NCBI GenBank assembly: GCA_029959085.1
Contig: JARWIR010000011.1
Coordinates: forward strand, 11,347,840 to 11,411,839
Direction of reading: 5' to 3'
DNA length: 64,000 nt
DNA from: Nemophila menziesii
Taxonomy: Eukaryota; Streptophyta; Magnoliopsida; Boraginales; Hydrophyllaceae
Below the pieces are notes generated by a model. The model ran no database searches and was not told the origin of the DNA. It was given only the letters and a program-made list of their open reading frames with translations. The stretch's first letter is position 1, and each line of letters starts with the position of its first letter. The position numbers and the translations under genes are program-made. Shown here piece by piece: positions 24,666 to 37,389 of the stretch.

Positions 24666-27600
24666 CTAATCTAATTTCTCCACCATCTCTTTAATCTTTA
24701 TATTCTTCACATTCCATGCTAGTAACTTCATCTTCACCATTTTCTTAATTTTCCTACATAGCTGCTCATCATTTATCACTTTCCCACCATGTTCATACTC
24801 ATTTCTCAGCCACCATAATTTATACACATATGAAGTAATCATATTACTCACGAAGATCATTAATTATTTACTCTTAATCTTGTTCACTTCCTTACAAATA
24901 TCATCAAAACATTTCGGCATACAATTCAAATTGCACCTGCTTAATATACTCTTTAACACCCTCTTACTAAATGAACATTCAAAGAAATGATGAGAATTTG
25001 ATTCAACTGCAGCTTTACAAAATAAACACAGAGGATTTGTAATATTCCCCCATTGTAGCATCCTTTCTTTTGTGCTCAATCTATCATTCACTGCAATCCA
25101 CGTTATAAAGGCACACCTTCGAATGTTTTTTTTACTCCATACAAGATTGAACCAAACTACTTGATCAGATTCTTCTTTCAAGTTAATCTTAGCAAGAGTT
25201 TTTTTAAAAGAAAACTTCATTTTAGTATTTTCAGTCCACACTTTAACATCCTCTCTATTATTCAGTTTCACATCCTTAATAAGAGGTAAGATCTTACCTA
25301 TATTTGGTGGTAATCTCCATCTACTTCCACCATAGCAATTTGAGACTGTTTTGTTAATATTTATATCAATTTTATTTAACTCAATCCCAACTTTTTCCTG
25401 AGCACTACTCTTATCAATCCATCTATCCCAAATAATGTAAGTATCCTTCCCATTATTTACATTATGATAAATAAATTCATAAGCAATTTTTCTAACCTTC
25501 AAAATCTTCTTCCATATCCAAGAATGTGCTTGTTTCTCTTCAAGTGCCCATATGCAATTATTTCTTACTATATTGCATTTTACCCATCTACTCCACAAAT
25601 TATCTTTTTGTGCATACATTCTCCAAAAAGTGAACAATAGACACACAAGATTAATATTCTCAATCCTCGGAATACCTAAACCTCCTTCTTGTTTGCTTGT
25701 GCATACCCTGTCCCGAGCTATTTTAGCTCATTGAGCTCCTTCATTACTACATTTCCATAAGAAACTATTCATCAGTTGATTTTATTTATATATAACCTGT
25801 TTTGGGAGTAAGAAGACACGGCACCAATACATGATTTTACTGATTAGCACACATTTAATAAGCTCTACCCTACCAGAGTATGAGAGTAATTTAGAAGACC
25901 AATGATTTATACTACTATAAATCTTATGCACCAGTTTATTACCCTCTTCAACACTCAACTTTTTTGATAGTAAAGGCACACCAAGATACCTAACTGGTAA
26001 ACATCCCATTTTAATGTTCAATTCTTCAGATATTTTGATTCTCAACTCATAGTTAGTACCTCCATAATAGATTTCACTTTTGTTATAATTGATATTTAGT
26101 CCAGACATCCTAGAGAACAGCTCAAGAACTTTCTTTACTTCTCTAGCAGAATCAACATTTGCTTTTAAAAATATTAATAAATCATCTGCAAAGATGATAT
26201 GATTTAATTTCATCTCATCACATTTTTTATGGTAGCTAAAGCTCTTTTTATAACCCAAATCATTAAATAGACCTGTGAAAATTTCCATACACATGGCAAA
26301 CAGGTAGGGTGAAAGAGGATCACCCTGCTTTAAGCCTCTCTTCCCCTTAAAAAATCCACAAGTTTCACCATTAATACACACTGAATAGGATGGTGTACAC
26401 ACACACACACATTTTTACCCATCTAATAAACTTCTCAGGGAACTTAAAGGCCTTCAATACATTTAATAAAAACCTCCAGTTGACACTGTCATATGCCTTC
26501 TGAAGGTCTAGATTGATTGTACACTTTGGAGCAGAGTTTTTTTTGTCATATCCCAATACAATCTCTTGGGCTACTAAAATATTATCACCAATGTACCTGT
26601 TCCCCACATAAGCAGCCTGGTTCAAAGATATAATTGAGTTCATTACTTTTTTAAGTCTTTTGCAAATCACTCTAGAAATAGTCTTGTAAGATATGTTAGT
26701 ACAGGAAATTGGCCTGAACTTTTTGATACTAGAGGCATTTTTTTCTTTTGGTATAAGCACTATATTTGTGGCATTGATTTGAGATAATATCTTGCAATTA
26801 TTTAGTGATTCCTTGACAGCTTGAGTAAAATCTTGTCCAATAACACTTCAAGAAGATTTATAAAAGGTAGAGTTAAGACCATCAGTTCCAGGACTTCTAT
26901 TTTCTCCTATAGAAAATACTGCTTCTTTAATTTCTGCATCTGTTATAGGAGATATAAGTTCAACACTTTTCTCATTAGACACCTGAGTATTTATTAACCT
27001 TCCAATAGTTTCACTAGAGCATACTTCTTCACTTGTGACTTTAGTCCCAAGTAGTTGAGTATAGAACTGAATAAATTCTTGCTTAATGAGATTAGGATTA
27101 TCTATTACCTCCCCTGTGTCAGTGATAAGTGTGGAGATATTCTTTCTAGCAATCCTCCCTTTAACAACTTTGTAGAAATAGGCTGAATTACAATCCATTT
27201 CATTAATAGCTACACATTTTGCTTTTTGTTTCATAATATTATATTGAATAGTTATAGCCTCTTGAAGATTACCATTTAGTATCTTCTCCTCCTGTAGTAT
27301 ATTAGAGTTTGTATTCCCAGTCATGATTTTCATCTGAATCTCATCTAGTTGAGTCTTTATCTGTTCTATCTCTAAACTGTTCTTCTTGAAATATATATTA
27401 TTAAATTTCTTAAGAGCAGCTTTCACATTCTTCTGTTTAACACAAACTCTATACATTCCATTACCTTCAACATTAATACTCCATGCCTCCTTCACTATAT
27501 CAATATACTTCTCATGTTTGGACCAAATGTTAAAAAATCTTAATTGACTTTGAATAAATTTCTTCTCACCACCAATATTTAATTTAAGTGCACAATGATC

Positions 27601-28272
27601 AGAAGATGATGGTGGATGAATAATTACACTAGACTTCAAATAATCTATCCATCTAGTATTAATAAACACCCTATCTATTTTACTAGCCCTGATTTGATCA
27701 CTTGTACTCTTGTTAGTCCATGTATAATATTGTCCTCCATAATTCTGCTCATATAAACCTGAGTCATCTATACAGTCAATGAATTCTTGAGCTCCTCTCT
27801 CTAAATCAGTACAATTCAACCTATCTTTAATACTGAGTATCTCATTAAAATCACCCATGAACCCCAACTTTTCTTTCTTATATATCTTGCACCAATTCAC
27901 CATGTCACTCCACAACATCTTCCTATCTTCATCTGAGTTACTTGCATAGACCATTCCAATATATAACACTTCATTATTCACTTTCACTTTAATCTGAAGA
28001 ATCATAGCTTGAGATGTTTGATCAATCAAATTAATGTCAGCAAATTTCTTATCCCATAACACCCATATCCTTCCACTATCATCTTTACTATAGTTTTGCA
28101 TCATCTCAAGATGAGAGAAATGAGCACTTATTATATCACGATAATTATTATATCTAACCTTTGTTTCCGAAAGCCCAATTACCTTCACATTATTACTACC
28201 TAGAAAGCTTTTAACATCGAAATGCCTGAGGAGACTATTAAACCCCCTCACATTCCAAGAAGCTATTATCAT
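24666..28272 (-). pseudogene. LINE ORF2: endonuclease and reverse transcriptase polyprotein
   Basis: The N-terminal part is an apurinic-type endonuclease: ASWNVRGFNS (first catalytic Asn), GLSETKV (Glu), GFMGDFNEI (Asp-x-Asn), and SSDHCAL (Asp-His) are all present. The segment ending GENRSPGTDGLNSTFYKSS is followed by TGA where tryptophan is expected (about 26848). The reverse transcriptase follows: LIPKEKN, FRPISCTN, DLQKAYDSVNW, GLKQGDPLSPYLF and FADDLL, so the catalytic aspartates are intact. A frameshift falls in a (CA)n run at about 26399-26412. Further stops are at about 25780, 25727 and 24866. The zinc-binding domain reads RRCAFITWIAVNDRLSTKER, then CLFCKAAVESNSHHFFEC. The end at 24666 gives a C-terminal YKLWWLRNEYEHGG segment, usual for this family. 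Confidence 0.9.
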
Positions 28273-29483
28273 ATGTTTGGTGGTCTAGTAATCTCTTCCC
28301 CACCTTCACGATTGATAAATGTAAGTATATCCTTATCAATCTGACTCTGTTCTCCATCTTGTAGTCTGCTAAAGGAGTTTCTTAAAGCAACTGAAGTTGA
28401 TCCTATATTATTTTCAGAGCTTCTATTGTTCTTTACCACTTGCCATTCATCTACCACTGCCTTTCCTTTATCAATTATAGTAGCATTCACCTGTTTGGGC
28501 ATCCATACCTTCTGAGTGTTATTACACTTTGTTTCCACATGCCCTAACTTATTACACTTCTTACACACTATAGGTCTCCATTCATACTCCACTTTAACCT
28601 CCTGAAGTTCTTCAATACCTATATCAACCCATAAACTCTCAGGTAGTTCATCTTTTATATCAATTTCTACACAATCTCTGGCATATCCAAGTCTAGTCTT
28701 ATTTTCAGTGATACTATCCATCTGAATTGGTATGCCAACACCACTAGCAACATATCCTAATCCTCTTTGCGTCCATAGATTCATTGGTACATTAATCAAT
28801 TTCACTCATATAGGAATCTTTGCTATATTATGTTTTTCAAACTGCATTCCAGCTACCCAAGGACGAAGAAGTAACGGCTTACCATTAATATGCCATAGCT
28901 GCTCGAGAGCTTTGTTGTAAAACTGTTGATTCTCAAATTTGAAGACAACACTTCCTTTTAGATTCGATTTGATCTCCACTTTGCCCATGTTACTCCATTC
29001 ATACCTCACAAAATTGGCAATAGCATAGAACGGAGGTGGATTATCTATGAATTGCCCTATAAGACAGTTCACCCATTGTTCTGCTCCTTCTTCTAAGACA
29101 TCTTCCGGTGGCTTAATAACTCTCTTGCCCTGAATACTAACCAGTTCATGATGTTCAAGTTTAACTGAATTTTTTGCACATCCAAACAATTTCGACCACG
29201 AGACACTTTTCGATTTACTTATATTCTCAGTTTCAACCAGATCTGTGTCCTCAACTTGTTCTTCTTCAGTTCTACTTTTCAAATCATCTTCATTCAACTC
29301 TTGAACACTCCCTTCTTTCTCATCTTTATACGATTCTGGAGTATTCAAGAGATTCGAGCTCGGTGATAACATTTCCTTTGTAATATCTCGATACTTCGTC
29401 TTCGATTTAGGTTGTTTACTTGATCCGTTGTTCACTTTGTTAAATTTCGCTGAATTAAACATTTTTGTCATAGTGAGAGTCAA
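28269..29483 (-). pseudogene. LINE ORF1: DUF4283-type RNA-binding protein with CCHC knuckle
   Basis: The product would be the nucleic-acid-binding protein of the LINE particle. Residues 1-85 are polar and charged. Around residues 90-225 lies a DUF4283-like domain: SWSKLFG, then KVEIKSNLKGSVVFKF, and WHINGKPLLLRPW. The C-terminal half has IPIQMDSITENKTRLGYARD and a zinc knuckle CKKCNKLGHVETKC (C-x2-C-x4-H-x4-C). A single TGA at about 28806, where the family has tryptophan (IPI-stop-VKL), splits the frame; the reading frame is otherwise continuous. The stop codon overlaps the ORF2 start as ATGA (28272-28269), suggesting termination-reinitiation for ORF2 translation. Start at 29483 is the first ATG in frame after the leader. 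Confidence 0.88.
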
Positions 29484-29800
29484 CTAAAATAAACGAAAAA
29501 GGAAAATGAAGGTGTAAAAAAGAAAAATCTAGGCGGAGAAAGGTGAGGAGAGATGGAAATGATGTGTAGGAGTGTAGAGGAGTGGATCGGTGATGTGGGA
29601 GAGAGAGAAAATTATTTGCTAGATCCCAGAAATTTTGGAATAAACAAAGAATCTGGATAGGATAAAAGCAAAAAATGGAAAAAAGGTGTAAAATGTGGTG
29701 GAAAATTAAAAAAAGGAAAATGGAATAATGATTAGTGGATGAATGAGTAGAGAGGATTTTTTAGCTATGTTGACTCTCATTTGACTCTTTTTAAAAACGT

Positions 29801-29886
29801 GTGGCGTGAATTGGTTGGTTAACAATCGTTAATTAAATCAAGAAAATAAATAGATTAACGATTGTTAACCAACCAATTCACGCCAC
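29801..29886. repeat. Perfect 33-bp hairpin (MITE core)
   Basis: Bases 29801-29833 (starting GTGGCGTGAATTGG) are the exact reverse complement of 29854-29886, with a 20-base loop. It is the uninterrupted centre of the palindromic MITE that the LINE split. The perfect match suggests a recent insertion or selection on the termini. Confidence 0.95.
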
Positions 29887-29947
29887 GTCATTAGATGGTA
29901 TTTGGTGGTATGATTTTGGATGGTATATATCATTACTCAACTATTTA

Positions 29948-32280
29948 ACATCGATTTCATATCTGATATGTTGGTGATATCTTTTTAGTGTAATATACAA
30001 TCATAACTTATTATATATAACCTAAAATCTCATAATAAATGTTGTAAAACAAATTCTCTTTAACTCTTGTACATCTTGATAGTGGAGTTTTTTATATCTT
30101 CTCAAAACTGAAATTTTAAGATAAAAACTTAAATTTAAGAAAAAAAAGAAATTTTTATATTAGTAAAAACCACTGCTTTCTTACTAATAAAAATAGAAGT
30201 ACCTTTTATATATGTTAATCTTTTTTATTTAGTAGTCTTATCTCAAAAAAAATTATACCATTTCGACTATCCAATTCTAATAATTAACAACCAATATCAA
30301 CTGGAATATCTTTAAAATTTAAAAAAAATATTAAGATTCATTGAATTTAAAATTTATCCAAAAATAAAGCCTATGATAATTAAGAAATTGGATAATATAT
30401 ACTTAAGAATTTAACATATAGTATATGATTTGAGCAATCTAGTGTAATTAAAATAATTCAAGAAATATCAGAGTCTTATCTTAGGAAGCACATATTCTCG
30501 AAAGTAGAGTTTTAACTCATACAGTTTAAAAGATGAAAACCATATGTTTTTTAATTGAATTTTTTATATTTATATTCAACACTTATCTTTTTAAGTATTA
30601 AACCTCAAATGTAAAGTATTTTCTTCTTTTGAATTTTTTCTAATTTTTTAGGAAATAATGATAAAAATTATTTTGAAAGACCTTTACAGAATTCTTATAA
30701 CCAAAACTATCTACTATTTACCTTTAAACAGGAATTTTCTCGGGCCTTTTTAAATTGTACTGGAATTTGATATATTTAATTTTTTTCTGGTTATATCTCA
30801 TACGCTGAGTATTTATGATACCAATATATTATTTTTCCTAAAAATCACTATATTAATTGATAGGAAGAAACTATCCTATTCTTCTTTATATTTATCTAGG
30901 ATACAATAATCAAGTAAAAAGGGAACACAACTAGATTAAGCACGCATAGGAGGGAGGTGGTCTTGCTTAACTTCGCGAGGCAAACGACGCGCGACATTGA
31001 CACTAATTTTAGGCACAATCTCTAAAGATCGTTTGTACCTAGTAAACCGCTATGCTAACATGTGATATAACCTTAGAAGTAAAGGGGAGAGTGACACATA
31101 ACAACATTAAAAAATTATATAAATGGGAGTAAATGTGTATAACGATAAAACCATTGTGTTATTGGAATTTACACCTTAAACACTTGCAATAAATATTATA
31201 GTATTCTAACTTATGTTGTTTCCATTTATACATATTATTTATACTTACATGTCATCTCTACAATGACTACACAATCTCATAATGATACCCCCCAAATCTA
31301 ACACTTTCTGTCACATACCAATTACCTATCAAATTCACAACAAATCTAATTGGTAGAATTTTTCTTATACATCTATCATAGTCTATGTAAAACAGGAGAT
31401 CCCAACTAATTGAGACTGTTCTAGTTGAAATTCAAATTCAACAACGTTTTGCACCAACCAGAAAGAACGTGGAAGGCGAACCTCAGTCTTCTCACTAGTC
31501 TATCATAGTAAAGTTAATAACCACTCGCGTGGTAGGACTAGCCTTAGAAGGAAGTGATCCAACTAGCAGCCACAAAAAGGGTATTAGACATCACACCCTC
31601 GTGCTTCACATGAGAATGTTTCTAAGAAATGGACCTAATAAATTTTGGTAGCGAATAACCAAAAGAATTAAACTCAAAATTCGAGGTTGCTCAAGCAAAA
31701 CTGAGATACATGCCAACTCATCATATAGAGATAATTGTTCTATATGTCTCTCTATTATAATAATATTATGAATAAAGATATTGGGAAGTATTCGATTAGT
31801 ATACTCTGTTTACCTTGTTCAATAAATCAGATTCAACATTAAAAAGAAAATATTTCCTGAAATCTTTATTAGGCAATTAGTATACACATGTTATATGTAT
31901 CCTAAAATATTCTCACTCCAATCTCTTAGACCAGTTATCGAACTCACCAACCTTGGAATAAGGAAGCACCAGTAGAAAATCTCAATTCAAACCTCCTTTA
32001 GGTAATGGAGTCCATCGAAGCTAGACCTAACTTGTCGCCTTTATAAAACCTTTGATACCTTCATCAGATACTTGAGCCCAACATATCGGCCTAAGAGGAC
32101 ACTATAGTTGAATTTAGATTCTTACCTTTTAACAGTTCATCTAGTACCAAGAGTATTCCTAAGGGGTCACCCTGGTTAACACTCCTACATACGTGTATTT
32201 AGTACAGATAGTAGGCCTAACGTGTCACAATGGTCAAATCTCAACATATTCTTTGAGACAGGTTATCAAGTATAGACATT
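29948..32280. other. AT-rich region with LTR-element debris, no gene seen
   Basis: 29950-30890 is very AT-rich without coding signal. From about 30900 the composition is more balanced and resembles decayed LTR-retrotransposon sequence, but I found no protein motif and no paired LTR. Confidence 0.4.
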
Positions 32281-33860
32281 AGGCTAAAGGAATACTGGTG
32301 TCGCCTAGGGTGTGATAAAAATAAGATAAATATAAGCCAAAAAACAATGCACTTTCACCCTATACAAGCACAGTATTGCAAGAATTACAGGTCGTATGCA
32401 AGTTCTAATGAAAATTTTAATACGTTCTCAGGGACTTGGTCTGTTATACGAATTAGCATAAATAACGAGTAGACAGTAATTAATTAAAAGACAGAAAATA
32501 AATAGGAATAAATTTGAGATAATTAATTAAACTAAGAAAAATAAAAGACAATAAATGAAAGATGAGAAATATGAGATGGGAAGTGTAGCTTAGGTTTTGC
32601 TAGTATGCACTAATCCTTCTAATTCTTTCTATCAAATTATAGTTAATGAGGGAGATAACTCTTAGATACTTAGACATGATTCTAAACTCCCATACCTTAG
32701 ACCTTGAGAGCGACTAACGGGATACAGACACACCACAAGGCTGGTTTAAATAGGGTTAACAAGCACAACCAAGGCCCTAAGCAATCAATTCCAAACATGG
32801 TGATAGTGGTTAAATTTTACCCTAATGACTATCTAGCTAGAATTAGTGTTGTCAAGGCCAATATCGACACTAGACGTTATGTGGTGTTTCAATAATTAGA
32901 CACCCAGCTAAAATGATCATCTAATTACTATTAAGGTAATACTATACCTGTGCACTAGCCACGAAAACAGTCATTAAATCAAAACACATAAACAGATATA
33001 TAGGTAAGAAGCTAATGTCAGATTGAAACATATAATTCCCAAAGAAACTTAGATAGAAAGAAAATAGAATTCATAGATTATACATGATGCAAAACCCAAG
33101 TTATGGAAAAATTAGTTCATACCTGAAGGAAATAAACTAAAAGAAAAAATAGAAGACTCCATCTTGCTCTCTACAATAATTCTGATGATAATAAACCTAA
33201 AGACTAATTACTATGAGGCAAAGATGATTTACAAGTGATATAAGGGTGTATTTATAGGTGCAGAGAAGTCTTAATTCGTTTTCTTGAAGGAAAAGGAAAG
33301 TATTGGACTCCTAGCCCAACTCAAATTCATAACCCTAAAATATGAAATCAGGCCCGTTTTTGTTTTGGTCCTAAAAACTTCAATTATTATCCGTTTTACG
33401 CGTATGAGTAGTCGAAATTTATTGTCTTAGAAAGATATTTAACTTTGCTCTTGACCGTTATTCGACATTCCTAACCAATTTTGAGATATAAGCTGATTTG
33501 TGGTCGTGGGTGGTGAAATTCAGATTTATTTGACAACTTTTTCTTTTCATACTTTAGCTTTTCTTACCTTATCTTCAATTTCTATGCTTATCTTATTTCA
33601 TTATCTCTTAGTCTTTGACTTGGACTCTAATTAATCTTCATAATTATCTTTAAAAATTCACACTAAATAAATAATTAAACCCAATATGCTCTAAAATTAA
33701 TAATTTATTAAATCAAGACTAGAAATAGAAAACTGTAATAATTCTCAAGAAAATCGACTAGAATGACTTCTAAATCACTAAAAATGATGTCTCTAACTAA
33801 TATTAAATCATCACAAATGACGAGAAATCATATACCATTTGTTACAACTCGATTTAATCC
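32281..33860. repeat. Decayed Ty3/gypsy non-coding remnant (Tat-like, tentative)
   Basis: Stretches such as 'gatgcaaaacccaagttatg' (33089), 'cataggtgtatttatagg'-like sequence (33245-33262) and the run of 'aataaa' words after an initial 'aagcacagta' block resemble a widely dispersed non-coding part of plant gypsy elements, from memory of such sequences. No gag or pol is readable. The frame at 32704-32895 has no recognisable domain and is probably chance. Confidence 0.35.
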
Positions 33861-35415
33861 CTCATAAAGTTTTCGATTTTGATAAATAGGCCTACGGGGA
33901 GAGTGGAGATAATAATGGTAAGATCTTCACAATCACCTCAATAAAACCTCAACTCAACTATTTAAAAGTTTTTGTTGGGTAAATAATTGGTACATCCTCA
34001 TGATCATACAAATGATAAACTTGACTCAACACTTATGAAGGAGTTATAAATTAAATAATGGTTAAGATATTCACGTAACCAGTAATAAATTAGACTTACC
34101 TACTATATAGTGGTTGTAAAAACCAACAAAGGTTGGACCTTTAAGGGACTATCAAGCAAATGAGGGTTAGTTTCTCAAGTCACCATGCCCGGGTTAAACC
34201 AAGCATCATAACAACTGTATAACATCGCTAGACTTCGTTCAAAACCATTAAGATAAGCCAGTAAGGATAAAAGAGTCACATATAACAAGGCAAGAGTTTG
34301 TCCCGCTAAGAACTAAGGGAAGGAAATGACTAACAAAAAAATCATGGAAACATAATGTGTTAAAATAAAATCCACTTAAAATGTTTCAAACAAACAAAAC
34401 AAACGATGTGTGTTCATAAGTAATGCAAAATAAACATATAAAAAGGAATATATTAAATATCATATAAGAAAACGTATATTCCATTAGGGTCAATTGTGCT
34501 ACAGGAGGTAGGAGAGTATGAACTTCAATTCATGTCATCATCTAAACCGAATATATCCCATTAAATATTTGTATTTATGCTAGAGTGTTGGGAAATTTTT
34601 TGGTGCTTTATTGTGTTTCTAGCCATGCCTTTGTAGTTGGCATGATTCTTGTTGACTGGAACTATTGTATGAATCTTTTCATATTCAAGCTTTATTGACC
34701 CAAACAATTTGGTTGTCGAGAAGGCTCACACAATACATGCATTCCCTAAGTAACACCAAAAAAATCAAGTCTTCAAGTTACTTGAATTCTCGCACTCTCA
34801 AAAATTCTATCCATGGTAACACAAACTTTCATTGAGAGTCAAAATAAAGCATGGAAGTTTGGTGATCGTGTCACTAAAATCTTCACTACAGTGATTGTGT
34901 CACCAAAATCTTCACTACGGTGATAAGACATCTCACTAGAGGTGTAAAATCTTCTCTGGAAGTAGTAATGCCCATGGAGAGGTGGGTAGATGATTCATTT
35001 AATATAGACCTGGAAAACATAACATGAATTTAATGAAGAATTTACTTATACCTTGCACCAATGGTAAACCCAGATTAAAATTGTGCAACGTGCAAGCATA
35101 CATGAGGAGTTTTGAACTTGCAAACATGAATATTATTCATGCATAACAACATATCCACATGTAATGCTATATCATAAGAAACAAAAATGTACATATCCAT
35201 AAAAAACCATAACATATTATAAGGTATCATGACATATTGGAAAAGAGGAAAGTTGAAGATCACTTGCTTATAACGAAGAAGAGTACATCCTAAAAAGAGT
35301 TAAAGTACAAAAAAATATCATAAGCATCTCTGTCGTTATTCTTGAATCTTATAACACGAAAAAAATCTTTCTACGAATCGTTGACATATGAAGAGATAAG
35401 AAAAAAAGAGTCATA
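33861..35415. other. No gene seen
   Basis: The sequence is repeat-like, without a translation I can assign. A tandem doubling of about 34 bases ('gtgtcac.aaaatcttcactac') lies at 34868-34925. Confidence 0.45.
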
Positions 35416-36790
35416 ATCTAATTTGACTCTTTTATCCCAATATTATTGAAGGAAATCCAACAAAGTGGCTCGGGGTATCACTTTAGCAAGATCCTTAAGT
35501 GTTTGGTCAAATTCACCTGACATATTAATATCATAGACCGCATGAACCCAAACATAATAAAAAACAAGAAGGTATTGGTAAAGATCACTCTACAACTCCA
35601 ATACTCTAATGTAGAACTGGTACGCATCTTTCTATGAATCCTCTTAGGCTATTCTTTTCAAGCGCCTTACAAATTGAGAGCATTTCATCAACCTTAAAAT
35701 CAGCATGGTCTACAAAAATAGTTTCTTTCGGGTATCAAACAGAATCTTTTAGAAAGATAGCTCTAGAATGTTTTAACCTTATTTGCACGAAGCTTAGTGG
35801 ATATTTGAGCGACATGTCACAAGACACATAAAGTAAGGTGATGTGTTCTTACGTGGCCTATATAAAATTGTATATAGAATTGTGCACATACATGTGAGAT
35901 TTTCCAAGAAGTGCCCGAGGATCCTTAGATTTATTTCTCAATAGGGGAAAGCTGACACTGCTTCATTATGGCCCCAAATAAGCTTATAGTTTTAGATAAA
36001 CCCTGCTCGTGGTGGAGGAGTAGAGTTGAAAGCAAGGGGTCTCTTGTTTATCCTTCGAGAGTAAAAAATAGAAACTATGTCACCTTAATCACTCTAAATG
36101 GAAATCAATATGAAATACGAACATATGATGAAGATGATCTTACATGTCCTTCATTGCATCTACAAACTTATGGTAAAACTAATTGAGGTTGTAGTCCAAA
36201 TAATGTGATTCTACTATAATTTAGAATTTATATCTCAGTGATACCCTTATATCTTGGAAATGCAAAAAAAATAATGATATATTTTAATCATCTACCAAAG
36301 TAGAGATTGCTATAAAATATGTGGTAAGGTCTAAGCTTATTTGGTTATGAAGATTTCTTACAAAACTTGATTTTTCTAAAATTCACCAAACTACATTACT
36401 TGTTCCAAGTTCTTTCACAATCAATTTTTTTTTCAGTCATATCTATGAAGAAACTCAAAAAATATTTAAAATGATTGTCATTTGACATGCCTTTGATCGG
36501 CAAGTCATCACAGTCCCACATATATCTGCGTGTTACTTAATCACATATATGATCACCAAGTCGATAAGCTATAAATTGGTATTATTATATATAAAAAATC
36601 CATGTATAAATACCATATTATTCAAATATATTATTTCCTAATAATTACATTAATCGAGAATTGAAAACTATAGTACTTTATATAATGATTTTGATATAAT
36701 ATCTTAAATTCTTGGTATTGATATCGTGTCGTGAATTGTAAAAAAATTGTTCAATTTTTTATTATAGTTGATTTGATTTGTCATAATTAT
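35416..36790 (-). pseudogene. Repeat family R, copy 1: fragment of an unidentified gene
   Basis: The minus strand holds exon-like translations broken by stops: VDHADFKVDEMLSICKALEK followed by NSLRGFIERCVPVLH, then after a frame change VWVHAVYDINMSGEFDQTLK and DLAKVIPRATLLDFLQ. The composition is that of a soluble, helical eukaryotic protein, but I do not recognise the family. The block is repeated at 38110-38960 and partly at 44160-44770 and 48280-48560. The plus-strand frame at 35968-36186 is not preserved between copies. Function is unknown. Confidence 0.5.
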
Positions 36791-36899
36791 ATACAAATCC
36801 TACAATGGCCATTTACGACTTTTAACGTATAAAAATTGATGCGTATAGTGAATTATGGGGCGATGTCCTATTTTTTTACAATTCCTACAAGACCATTTT

Positions 36900-37080
36900 G
36901 GTCTTATATTGCATTTTCTTGAATGGTCTTGTAGTAGATATTCATTTGTCGAATTTCCATTTAGGCCTTATACTTCATTTTTCCTAATTGTTTTGTACTA
37001 AATATTCATTTGGCTCAAAAGATGAAATTTGTCTTATACGTGTGTTTTTTGAATTGCTTTACAGTTAATATTCATTTGAC
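36900..37080. repeat. Degenerate tandem repeat, about 66-bp period
   Basis: Three units end in TATTCATTTG (36934-36943, 36999-37008, 37068-37077) and each begins with a 'cttata' word. Similarity between units is moderate. Confidence 0.6.
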
Positions 37081-37120
37081 ACAACTGCTGAAGATGGTTA
37101 GACATCCCAATTAAGTTTTC

Positions 37121-37290
37121 CGCACAACCTAGTAAATTTTTTCGCACATCCAGTAAATTGTATCTCACAACCCAGTGAACTGCATCACAACCCAGTGAAT
37201 TGTGTCGCACAACCCAGTGACTTGTATCGCACAACCCAGTGAATTGTATCATACAACCTAGTGAATTGTGTCACACAACCCACAAAGCCC
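37121..37290. repeat. Minisatellite, about 22-bp unit
   Basis: About seven units of the type CACAACCCAGTGAATTGTGT are strung together with small length changes. The minus-strand frame over it (repeated 'WVVRHNSLGCD'-like words) is a by-product of the repeat. Confidence 0.9.
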
Positions 37291-37389
37291 AGTGAAGGGT
37301 ATTATGGACTAAATTATTAGTAAAATGGGTTAGAACATATGAAGAAAGTTTGTTGGGTTATGGACCTTTTGGATTAATCGCTATATATA

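Larger units (their letters stand above)
24416..29794 (-). mobile_element. L1-type LINE retrotransposon, near full length
   Basis: The element lies on the minus strand, with its poly(A) tail read as a T run at 24416-24426 and its 5' end near 29794. It has a 5' UTR of about 310 bases, ORF1 (gag-like, zinc knuckle), ORF2 (endonuclease, reverse transcriptase, zinc-binding reverse transcriptase domain) and a 3' UTR of about 240 bases. Both sides of the insertion fall at the same place in a palindromic MITE, with similar 'gtggtgtga' / 'gtggcgtgaa' sequence that may be the LINE's target duplication. A handful of stops and one frameshift disable it, so it is fairly young but dead. Confidence 0.9.
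24368..29938. mobile_element. Palindromic MITE with 9-bp target duplication, split by a LINE
   Basis: A perfect 9-base direct repeat, AACTATTTA, flanks the block (24359-24367 and 29939-29947). Inside it the ends are inverted: GAGTAATAATATATACTACC at the left against GAGTAATGATATATACCATCC read from the right, continuing to a 'gatgtggtgtga' / 'gacgtggcgtga' pair. A 9-base duplication is typical of Mutator-like elements. The MITE itself is only about 190 bp (24368-24415 plus 29795-29938); the 5.4 kb between is the LINE. Its core is the perfect hairpin at 29801-29886. Confidence 0.82.

Noticed and set aside
29174..29383. 69-residue plus-strand frame
   Set aside because: It is antisense to LINE ORF1.
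36..36186. Short frames of 60-80 residues scattered through the window, including 35968-36186, 32704-32895, 14244-14453 and 11097-11557
   Set aside because: They are not preserved between repeat copies or lack any domain, and lie in repeats whose other copies have different frames.
37034..37252. 72-residue open frame on the minus strand
   Set aside because: It is a translation of the 22-bp minisatellite and shows no domain.
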